Source of the DNA: Bacteroidota bacterium | Lineage (GTDB): Bacteria; Bacteroidota; Bacteroidia; Cytophagales; Cyclobacteriaceae | Direction: 5' to 3' | DNA: 12,948 nt | Assembly: GCA_023393375.1 (NCBI GenBank) | Contig: JAEWLI010000192.1 | Coordinates: 1-12,948, forward strand | Notes under the pieces: generated by a model | Seen by the model: the letters and a program-made list of their open reading frames with translations, nothing else | Databases searched by the model: none | Told to the model about the DNA's origin: nothing | Program-made: the position numbers and the translations under genes | Shown here: positions 7,151-12,948 of the stretch, piece by piece | How the letters are laid out: the number at the start of each line of letters is the position of its first letter | Position numbering within the stretch: the stretch's first letter is position 1

Positions 7151-7957
7151 TTATTTTATGATATTGGAAATCTTTTTAAAGGAGGTGATAATACCTTTGA
7201 TCAAAGCCGAACTAAAACCCTGATGTTCCATTTCATTTAATCCAGCAATTGTACACCCCTGAGGTGTGGTTACTTTATCAATTTCATGTTCCGGATGTTG
7301 TCCACCTTGAATCAATAAACCGGCAGCACCTTTTACGGTTTGTGCCGCAATCATTTGAGCTACTTTCGAACTGAAACCAATTTCTATTCCTCCCTGCGAA
7401 GATGCCCGGATAAACCGAAGGGCGTAAGCAATTCCACAAGCTCCCAATACAGTAGCGGCTTCCATCAACTCTTCATTGATGATAATGGCTTCACCCAACT
7501 GCTGAAAAAGAGAGACGATCATTTCTTGTTGCTCTTCAGAGGCATTGTTAGTGGCAATACACGTCATTGATTCCTGAATGGCAATAGCGGTATTGGGCAT
7601 TGCCAAAAATAATGTGATACCAGAACCGACAATTTCCTGAATATCCTGAAGGGAAATACTCGTAATTACTGAAATCAGGATATGACGGGCAGGATCCAGT
7701 TTTGATTTGATCTCCAAAAGCAGGTTTTTAATCTGGTGAGGTTTTACCGCAAGTATTATTAAATCTGATTGCGCTACTGCATCTGTATTGCTAACCATCG
7801 TATTTACGCCCTTTTCCTTTAGCGAATTGATCAGGTGCAGCCTTCTGCGAGTGACAATAATATTTCCAGGAGATGTATAATTGCTTTTTAGTAAACCTTC
7901 GGTAATGCTAATACCCAGATTTCCTCCTCCTATGATCGAAATTTTCTTATTATTCAT
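7151..7957 (-). CDS. proC: Pyrroline-5-carboxylate reductase
   Basis: ProC reduces 1-pyrroline-5-carboxylate to L-proline with NAD(P)H, the last step of proline synthesis, in the cytoplasm. The 268 residues are the normal length. An N-terminal Rossmann fold carries SIIGGGNLG (about 7-15), followed by the AVKPH segment (70-74) and MPNT (120-123). The C-terminal dimerisation domain has GIEIGF and AAQTVKGAA, and the family signature appears as TPQGCTIAGLNEME (231-244). Pro after MPNT is replaced by Ala, and the usual PGGTT reads PQGCT; both are mild changes. The gene has its own promoter-like sequence in the 92-base gap to the upstream hydrolase-OsmC gene. proA and proB are not in the window. 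Proline also protects against osmotic stress, which would fit the neighbourhood, but that is only inference. Confidence 0.95.
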   Translation of the reverse strand: MNNKKISIIGGGNLGISITEGLLKSNYTSPGNIIVTRRRLHLINSLKEKGVNTMVSNTDAVAQSDLIILAVKPHQIKNLLLEIKSKLDPARHILISVITSISLQDIQEIVGSGITLFLAMPNTAIAIQESMTCIATNNASEEQQEMIVSLFQQLGEAIIINEELMEAATVLGACGIAYALRFIRASSQGGIEIGFSSKVAQMIAAQTVKGAAGLLIQGGQHPEHEIDKVTTPQGCTIAGLNEMEHQGFSSALIKGIITSFKKISNIIK

Positions 7958-7984
7958 GTTCTGTATATCATCTGAAATGTGGGA

Positions 7985-8014
7985 TAAAGTTATGGAAAAA
8001 GATGATTAATCAAA
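7985..8014 (-). promoter_or_regulatory. Bacteroidota-type promoter of proC
   Basis: On the minus strand TTTG (8014-8011), an 18-base spacer and TAACTTTA (7992-7985) match the TTTG-N19-TAnnTTTG consensus with one base changed. Transcription would start roughly 20 bases before the proC ATG. The spacer overlaps a 10-base palindrome, TGATTAATCA (8003-8012), that could be an operator. Confidence 0.5.
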
Positions 8015-8049
8015 AAAATCAGGAAGGGCTATCCATTTTTATGAATATT

Positions 8050-9261
8050 TTAACTGATACTTGATTCTATCTTGATTTTGCTCTCCAGTGTTCGGTGAAC
8101 CGGACATTTGTTAGCTATTTCCAATAATCTTTTCTTTTGTTGTTCATCCAGATCACCATCTACCTCAATTATCCTCTCGATATGGTCGATTTTACTTTTC
8201 TCATCACAATTACTGCAATCATCTGCATGTTTTTTATGATGATTTAAATGTACATTAACTTCCTCCAAATTCCACTTTTTATGATTGGCATACATTCGCA
8301 AAGTCATGGCTGTACATGCCCCTAAAGCCGCGGATAACAATTGATACGGTGAAGGCCCCAGATCCATTCCTCCCGCATTTTCAGGTTCATCGGATATAAA
8401 ATAGTGGTTTCCGGTTTTCACGTGTACCGTAAATTTCTCTTCGGCATCCCCTATTCGTGTAACAGTTTGGTGTTCTGTTTCAGGCAAATCCTGATCTGCA
8501 GTTTGAATATACCTTTGCGCCCATGAAGCTATTAACTGACCAACATATTGAGAATCGGCTTTATTGCTCAACAAATGGTCTGCACCATCCAAAGACACAA
8601 AACTTTTAGAATGAAATGCGGCTTTATAAAGCAACTCCGCATTATCAATACCCACAATATTATCCTGAGGAGAATGCATAATCAGTAAGGGTTTTCTCAA
8701 TTTTTTGAGTGTTTCTTCTATTGCATGATCTTGAATATCATCAATAAATTGCTTTTTGATTTTAAATTTACGACCTCCAATATTTGTCAAAGCCTCTCCT
8801 TTTTCCTTTATTTCATCCAATGAAGGAGTTATCAAATGTAAAACATGAGCTGCATCAGCCGGTGACGCTATGGTCACTACTCCTTTAATGTAAGGAAGTT
8901 TTGCTGCCGCTTTAATTGCCGCTGCTCCACCTAAAGAATGACCAATTATCAGTTCCGGTTCTTGATATTTTTCACTGATAAATTCCGCTGCTGCAATCAG
9001 ATCATCAATGTTGGAGGAAAAATTGGTGTCCTTAAACTTACCTTCACTATCGCCCAAACCAGTAAAGTCAAATGTAAAAACACCGTACCCAAGGCTGGTG
9101 AGTGATCTGGAAATATTATGGATCGCTTTCAGATTTTTAGTACAGGTGAAACAATGGGCAAATAAAACATAATGGAGGGTTTGCTGATTGGCAGGAAGGT
9201 TCAGCTTTGCCGAGAGTGTCACACCCTCTTTGTTGGGAAAAGTAACTTTAGTGTTTTTCAT
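8050..9261 (-). CDS. Alpha/beta hydrolase fused to an OsmC-family domain
   Basis: This 403-residue protein combines two enzymes. Residues 1-255 form an alpha/beta hydrolase with nucleophile motif GHSLGG (Ser109), a likely acid in SPQDN (Asp200) and catalytic His229 in GADHLL; FAHCFTCT (34-41) forms the oxyanion region. Residues about 265-400 form an OsmC/Ohr-like thiol peroxidase domain with Cys316 in GACTAMTLRM and Cys386 in NKCPVHRTL, the two redox cysteines that reduce organic hydroperoxides in this family. An extra His/Cys-rich insert, HHKKHADDCSNC (341-352), contains a CxxC pair. The fusion is known as an architecture in Bacteroidota and other bacteria; the natural substrates are not established. 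No signal peptide is visible, so it should be cytoplasmic. The gene diverges from fic and is followed by proC in the same direction. Confidence 0.93.
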   Translation of the reverse strand: MKNTKVTFPNKEGVTLSAKLNLPANQQTLHYVLFAHCFTCTKNLKAIHNISRSLTSLGYGVFTFDFTGLGDSEGKFKDTNFSSNIDDLIAAAEFISEKYQEPELIIGHSLGGAAAIKAAAKLPYIKGVVTIASPADAAHVLHLITPSLDEIKEKGEALTNIGGRKFKIKKQFIDDIQDHAIEETLKKLRKPLLIMHSPQDNIVGIDNAELLYKAAFHSKSFVSLDGADHLLSNKADSQYVGQLIASWAQRYIQTADQDLPETEHQTVTRIGDAEEKFTVHVKTGNHYFISDEPENAGGMDLGPSPYQLLSAALGACTAMTLRMYANHKKWNLEEVNVHLNHHKKHADDCSNCDEKSKIDHIERIIEVDGDLDEQQKKRLLEIANKCPVHRTLESKIKIESSIS

Positions 9262-9274
9262 TATATTAATTTTT

Positions 9275-9333
9275 CAAAAGTATGTTCGCAAAGGACTTAA
9301 AAACCCAAATTTAAAATTACTTATAAAACCAAC
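9275..9333 (-). promoter_or_regulatory. Candidate promoter region of the hydrolase-OsmC gene
   Basis: On the minus strand two exact TAnnTTTG octamers occur: TAAATTTG (9313-9306) and TACTTTTG (9282-9275). The first has a TTG at 9332-9330 with a 16-base spacer, slightly short of the usual 19. The second lies 13 bases before the ATG but has no -33 partner at the usual distance. The first is preferred; either could be used. Confidence 0.4.
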
Positions 9334-9452
9334 ACCTGCATCAATAGTTATTTGTGGCAGTGATGCAAGGTAATGCGGATTTCCGATAATTAATGTTTAA
9401 TTTTATACCTAATAAGCAATCATCTAATGAATAAACCTAAAAAGTTTCAACC

Positions 9453-10274
9453 ATGTTGACTTTAGAAGATTATAAAAAGACCTTTGTAGAATACTTAAAT
9501 GAAAACGGGCCAGTATTTGACCAACATGACCTTGAAAATTTCTCCATCAATTATGTGTACAACAGTGCAGCAATCGAGGGGAATACCTTTACTTATGATC
9601 AGACATACACTTTTTTAAAAACTGGTGAAGTAATTCCGGGGAAAAGCTACGATGAACATGCCGAATTAAAGGATCTTCAGAAAGCTTTTACCCTAATGCG
9701 AGACTTTGCCATCAAGCAAGTTCTGTTATCTGAAGGTGTGATACTTACCATACATAAGCAAGTGCAATATTCAACAAATCCGGAACACGCTGGGAAATAT
9801 AAAGAAACCGCTAACAGGGTCGGAAAATATTCCACACCCTATCCAGAGAAAGCAAAAGCCATGTTTTTGGACCTCATTAATTCATACAATAGCATGGAAC
9901 CAAGTGTCAAAGAAGGGAAGTTGCACCCTTTGGAACTAGCGGCTAAGATTCATTTGGACACAGTTTTAATCCATCCATTTCTTGATGGGAATGGGAGAAC
10001 TGCAAGACTTTTGACAGATTACACGTTTATAAAAAATGGACATCCACCTTTTATCTATAAGGTAGCTGATAGGACCAAGTATGTAAATGCCATTGTACAA
10101 TCCCGTGAAACGAAAAACCATCAACCATTTACCGCATATGTGATTGATCAGGCGACACAAATGCTCAAAGAAAAGGTGGATTATCTTAAAAAAAAATCAT
10201 CGTATATTAAACCCCCAAAAGATGGCGGGGACTATAACATATTTGAAGAGACAGGAGGAAAACTCGGTTTTTAG
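9453..10274 (+). CDS. Fic protein (predicted AMP-transferase) with N-terminal inhibitory helix
   Basis: Fic proteins transfer a nucleotide part, usually AMP, to a hydroxyl group of a target protein. The 273 residues hold an N-terminal inhibition motif NSAAIEGN (37-44), which fits [S/T]xxxE[G/N] with Ser38, Glu42 and Gly43, and a complete catalytic motif HPFLDGNGRTAR (174-185) with His174, Asp178, Asn180 and Arg182. The inhibitory helix lies before the Fic core, which makes this a class II Fic that controls itself; no separate antitoxin is needed and none is adjacent. Residues about 113-122 (AGKYKETANR) fit the flap that holds the target. The ATG at 9453 is the only sensible start, since an in-frame TAA lies 12 bases upstream. 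The C-terminal 40 residues are lysine-rich and end in a poorly conserved tail. It is the only rightward gene amid leftward ones. The target is unknown. Confidence 0.93.
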   Translation: MLTLEDYKKTFVEYLNENGPVFDQHDLENFSINYVYNSAAIEGNTFTYDQTYTFLKTGEVIPGKSYDEHAELKDLQKAFTLMRDFAIKQVLLSEGVILTIHKQVQYSTNPEHAGKYKETANRVGKYSTPYPEKAKAMFLDLINSYNSMEPSVKEGKLHPLELAAKIHLDTVLIHPFLDGNGRTARLLTDYTFIKNGHPPFIYKVADRTKYVNAIVQSRETKNHQPFTAYVIDQATQMLKEKVDYLKKKSSYIKPPKDGGDYNIFEETGGKLGF

Positions 10275-10327
10275 TTGTATAATTTCAAACTTTATTTTTG
10301 GGAAATTCAAATACCAAATTTTGATCC

Positions 10328-10843
10328 TTATATTTTATTAAATGCCAATAAAAGATAATCCCGGACATACGGTTCGAGTGAATTCAGGAATTCAGTAGTG
10401 CAATCTTCACTTTTAATGATCACCGGATGTTCGTGAAGATCATCCAAACGGAGCTGTCCATTTCCCTTGGCAAAAAGAATCGCATTGACACTATCCGTTC
10501 CATGTCCATGGCCAAAAGGATCTGTTGGAAAATAAGTCCTGCCCATACCCAGCAAACATAAATCCGTCAACCTGAGTTGTGCTTCCTCCCAAACCTTGAT
10601 TTTTGCTGATTCAAAAACATCGATACCGCGCATCACTCTACCACCGAGCGGCCATAATACATCTTTGGCAGGCTCTTTTTTTCTTCTGATCAGTAATATG
10701 CCACCCTCATAGTGTACAAAAATATCGTGGCAGAAAATAACCAATGATTCATGCGCTTTTTTAAAATCATCCATCTGCATAAATCCAGCCTGGAGAGGTT
10801 TAAGGGACATATCCTTCTCCGGGTATTCTTTATAATCCATCAT
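10328..10843 (-). CDS. Nudix-superfamily-like protein with degenerate Nudix box
   Basis: The 171 residues have a Nudix-like beginning and core: strands around FVHYEGGILLIRRKKEP, then VLWPLGGRVMRG and WEEAQLRL. The Nudix consensus GxxxxxExxxxxxxREUxEExGU aligns with residues 68-90, but the first Glu is Ile74, the Arg-Glu pair is Ile-Lys (81-82) and the Gly near the end is Gln; only the EE pair (86-87) remains. A functional Nudix enzyme uses several of these Glu to bind magnesium, so hydrolysis of a nucleoside diphosphate derivative is doubtful. A binding or regulatory role is possible. The GHGHG stretch (111-115) is unusual for the fold. The start could be either of two adjacent ATG codons (10843 or 10840). 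The gene converges with fic. Confidence 0.75.
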   Translation of the reverse strand: MMDYKEYPEKDMSLKPLQAGFMQMDDFKKAHESLVIFCHDIFVHYEGGILLIRRKKEPAKDVLWPLGGRVMRGIDVFESAKIKVWEEAQLRLTDLCLLGMGRTYFPTDPFGHGHGTDSVNAILFAKGNGQLRLDDLHEHPVIIKSEDCTTEFLNSLEPYVRDYLLLAFNKI

Positions 10844-10945
10844 TGCTATTAGTTAACTGAAATAAAAGCCGGAACGTTTACATTATAACCACCTATGGGT
10901 AAAACCATTTTTTGTTAATGAAATTCACATCATCCATTTTGTCAT

Positions 10946-10971
10946 AATTTTTGCACCAAAAAGCAAAAATT
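10946..10971. repeat. Perfect A/T-rich inverted repeat
   Basis: AATTTTTGC (10946-10954) and GCAAAAATT (10963-10971) form a 9-base stem with an 8-base loop. It lies about 100 bases before the Nudix-like gene. No U-tract follows on either strand apart from the stem itself, so it may be a weak terminator for the upstream operon or an operator. Its role is unclear. Confidence 0.45.
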
Positions 10972-11002
10972 CCGCCAAAATGATTAAACATTCCCTATTT
11001 GA

Positions 11003-11049
11003 CCACGGGTTAAAACCCTAGGCTACAAATATTTGACCCCGATGGGGTC
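11003..11049. repeat. Dispersed repeat with two palindromes (copy 2)
   Basis: CCACGGGTTAAAACCCTAGG (11003-11022) is an inverted repeat with GGGTT/AACCC at its heart and two mismatched pairs further out. GACCCCGATGGGGTC (11035-11049) is perfect, with 6-base arms around GAT. The bases between, CTACAAATATTTGACCCC (11023-11040), match the corresponding part of the copy at 2549-2619 at 13 of 18 positions. From memory, closely similar sequences are scattered in Bacteroidota intergenic regions. This copy is better preserved than the first. Confidence 0.55.
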
Positions 11050-11139
11050 TTGCATCTTCTTATAAATCCACTATCTCCTGATTTGTATAATGCTGAATGG
11101 TCCACACAATCATTAAAGCTATATGCGAAACTGTAGTAA

Positions 11140-11514
11140 TTAATCTTCTGGATAAGGGATGAATGTGAAACTGGTAAAAGCTCCATCCACTACAAACAGA
11201 CAGCAGAATTCATCAGGGTCTTTATAAGCTTTTTGGAATTCCTCTACTTTTGACTCATCTACAATTTTTCGCTGAACAAATTCATCCAGGTATGTGATAT
11301 TATAATTCCACTCCAGGTCCAGTTGCCCCTTTTTGTATAACAATTGACCAATAGGAAGTTCATCTTTACTTATGGGAAAAATTGGAAATTCTGAGAATCC
11401 CCGCTTTCTAACCAGGTACGCAGCCTCTTTTAAAAAATCTGCTACTTTAATAAAATCCCTGGAGATGGTGCCCAGGTATTTCCCACTCAGTTCGGGATCA
11501 TTTACCAAATCCAT
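11140..11514 (-). CDS. Conserved-looking 124-residue protein of unknown function
   Basis: The function is not known to me. The protein has a helical first half (SRDFIKVADFLKEAAYLVRKRGF), a middle with FPIFPISKDELPIGQLLYKKG, and a C-terminal part DPDEFCCLFVVDGAFTSFTFIPYPED with strand-like character. It is soluble, without signal peptide or membrane helix, and has a Cys-Cys pair in CCLFVV. I recall closely similar sequences in other Bacteroidota. Its ATG comes two bases after the stop of the RlmD-type gene, so the two are almost certainly one operon with coupled translation. That suggests, but does not show, a link to rRNA modification or ribosome biology. Confidence 0.8.
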   Translation of the reverse strand: MDLVNDPELSGKYLGTISRDFIKVADFLKEAAYLVRKRGFSEFPIFPISKDELPIGQLLYKKGQLDLEWNYNITYLDEFVQRKIVDESKVEEFQKAYKDPDEFCCLFVVDGAFTSFTFIPYPED

Positions 11515-11516
11515 AT

Positions 11517-12917
11517 TTATGTTCGTCTATTTAATAAAATGATATTCTCTACATGTTGGGTATGAGGAAACATATCTACCGGCTGTACTGCCATTACATC
11601 ATATTTTTCATTCAATAAAGCCACGTCTCTTGCTTGTGTGGCAGGATTACAACTTACATAAACTATTTTTTGGGGTTCAAGTTGCAATATTTTTTGAGTC
11701 ACATTCAGATGCATACCTGCCCTGGGTGGATCAGTAATAACCACATCAGGTTTTCCCCAGGTTTCAACAAATTCATCATTCAAAATTTCTGCTGTGTCAC
11801 CTGCGATAAAAGAGGTATTACGAATTTGATTCACACTGGCATTCATTTTTGCATCTTCAATCGCTTCAGGCACATATTCCACACCAATTACATGTTTTGC
11901 ACCTGATGCAACAAAATTGGCTATGGATCCCGCTCCTGTGTACAGGTCGTAAACAATTTCATGCCCTTTCAGGTCAGCAAATTCCCTTACTTTTGAATAA
12001 AGCCGAAGTGCCTGAGCAGAGTTGGTTTGATAAAAAGTTTTGGGGCCAATCCTGAATTCGAGATTTTCCATTTTCTCGACAATAAATGGTTTTCCAAAAT
12101 AGAGAATCAACTCCTGATCGGCATAGGTGTCATTTTTTTTGGTGTTAATCACATAATATAAAGAGGTGATTTCTGGAAATTCTTCTTTTAAAAATGTCAT
12201 CACCTGTTCGATCGATTCGTGATTGTTCTGAGCAAACTGAACAATCACCATGATTTCATTTGTATTGCTAATTCTGATGATCAGGTTGCGCAGAAAACCA
12301 GTATGTTCCAGCACATCATAAAATGCCATTTGATGGTCAAGTGCAAAAGCTTTTAATTTTAATCTGATGGTATTGGATGGATCGGACTGGTGATAACAGG
12401 TTTCAATATCGAGTATTTTATCAAACCTTCCAGGCAAATGAAATCCGAGTGCATTTCTATCCAATTCTGCTCCAGAGTTTACTTCTTCACGCGTCAGCCA
12501 TTTTTTATTTGAAAATGTATACTCCAGTTTATTTCTGTAATAGATAGTCTGTTCTGCTGCTAAGATGGGCAAAACGGGTGGGAAAGGGACTTTCGCGATT
12601 CTTTCCAGTTGATCTATTACTTGCTGTGTTTTCAGTTGTAGTTGTGATTCATAATTTAAATGTTGCCATTTGCATCCTCCACACAATCCGAAATGCTGGC
12701 AGAATGGTTCCATTCTTAAGGTCGAGTATTCATGGAAATGTAAAGGTCTGCCTTCGCCGAAATTTTTCTTTTTCTTTGTGATCAACAAGTCTATAACATC
12801 TCCTGGTGCGGTTTTTTCAACGAAAACCACCAAATTATCTATTCTGGCAATGCATTTTCCTTCAGCAGCCACTCCATCAATTTTGATGTTGTTGTGTATT
12901 TCTTGCCTTTTTCTCAT
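11517..12917 (-). CDS. rlmD: 23S rRNA (uracil-C5)-methyltransferase, RlmD/RumA family
   Basis: This enzyme uses SAM to methylate uracil C5 in 23S rRNA (U1939 in E. coli for RlmD); the exact site here could also be that of RlmCD-type relatives. Numbered from the TTG at 12929, a TRAM domain covers about 13-65. Cys77, Cys83 and Cys86 (PFCQHFGLCGGC) with Cys178 bind an iron-sulfur cluster. The methyltransferase fold has YDLYTGAGSIANF (327-339), a DPPRAG motif (400-405), the catalytic Cys427 in YVSCNPATQARD and the base Glu461 in HVENIILL. I chose the ATG at 12917, giving 466 residues, because the upstream TTG at 12929 falls inside a promoter box (TAACTTTG). The 124-residue gene follows after two bases. 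Confidence 0.93.
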   Translation of the reverse strand: MRKRQEIHNNIKIDGVAAEGKCIARIDNLVVFVEKTAPGDVIDLLITKKKKNFGEGRPLHFHEYSTLRMEPFCQHFGLCGGCKWQHLNYESQLQLKTQQVIDQLERIAKVPFPPVLPILAAEQTIYYRNKLEYTFSNKKWLTREEVNSGAELDRNALGFHLPGRFDKILDIETCYHQSDPSNTIRLKLKAFALDHQMAFYDVLEHTGFLRNLIIRISNTNEIMVIVQFAQNNHESIEQVMTFLKEEFPEITSLYYVINTKKNDTYADQELILYFGKPFIVEKMENLEFRIGPKTFYQTNSAQALRLYSKVREFADLKGHEIVYDLYTGAGSIANFVASGAKHVIGVEYVPEAIEDAKMNASVNQIRNTSFIAGDTAEILNDEFVETWGKPDVVITDPPRAGMHLNVTQKILQLEPQKIVYVSCNPATQARDVALLNEKYDVMAVQPVDMFPHTQHVENIILLNRRT

Positions 12918-12926
12918 ATCAAGACG

Positions 12927-12934
12927 CAAAGTTA
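12927..12934 (-). promoter_or_regulatory. TAnnTTTG -7 promoter box of rlmD
   Basis: On the minus strand TAACTTTG ends nine bases before the ATG at 12917 and is an exact match to the Bacteroidota -7 consensus. Its -33 partner would lie beyond the window edge. Transcription starting six to seven bases downstream would give a leader of only a few bases, or none. The box decides the start of rlmD. Confidence 0.6.
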
Positions 12935-12948
12935 CACAAAATTCGCAT

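Larger units (their letters stand above)
10844..11139. other. Spacer with repeat and hairpin, no gene
   Basis: This 296-base stretch between two leftward genes contains a perfect hairpin at 10946-10971 and a dispersed-repeat copy at 11003-11049, both entered separately. I find no coding frame of note, and no TAnnTTTG box for the Nudix-like gene. Confidence 0.5.

Noticed and set aside
9262..9452. Antitoxin gene expected for a Fic toxin
   Set aside because: No coding frame fits, and the Fic protein carries its own inhibitory helix, so none is needed.
12918..12929. TTG start that would add four residues to the rlmD product
   Set aside because: The TTG is the end of a TAACTTTG promoter box, and the ATG at 12917 gives a normal RlmD N-terminus.

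Overview
The window looks like chromosomal DNA of a member of the Bacteroidota. It is AT-rich, most genes lack a clear Shine-Dalgarno, and TAnnTTTG-type promoter boxes (the Bacteroidota -7 element) precede several genes. The gene set also fits: an alpha/beta hydrolase-OsmC fusion, a ClpB close to those of this phylum, and a small protein following RlmD. I cannot place it below phylum.

Layout. Positions 1-2371 (+ strand) hold the 3' part of a type IIG-like restriction-modification enzyme (Eco57I-type methylase with a TaqI-like specificity region). A 144-residue multi-pass membrane protein follows it with a 4-base ATGA overlap. Positions 2372-2873 contain no gene but several dispersed-repeat fragments, and they mark the edge between the defence locus and the conserved chromosome. 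From there leftward-transcribed genes dominate: an unrecognised 225-residue acidic protein (2874-3551); clpB (3852-6467) with a strong terminator; a small heat-shock protein gene (6553-6981) with its own terminator in front of clpB; proC (7151-7957); and an alpha/beta hydrolase-OsmC fusion (8050-9261). One rightward gene, a Fic protein with a built-in inhibitory helix (9453-10274), interrupts the series. A Nudix-like protein with an eroded Nudix box (10328-10843) follows, then a second repeat-bearing spacer, and finally a two-gene unit of an RlmD-type 23S rRNA m5U methyltransferase and a 124-residue conserved-looking protein (11140-12917).

Function. hsp20, clpB, the OsmC fusion and possibly proC form a protein- and oxidative-stress neighbourhood. 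Hsp20 would hold unfolded proteins and ClpB (with DnaK) would resolve the aggregates. The hydrolase-OsmC and ProC genes seem to be separately promoted. A terminator hairpin between hsp20 and clpB suggests unequal expression by read-through, and the hsp20 leader has features worth testing as an RNA thermometer.

I see no clearly new multi-gene system. The least explained items are the membrane protein coupled to the restriction-modification gene, the base-composition step at the start of that enzyme's specificity region, the 225-residue orphan, and the eroded Nudix protein.
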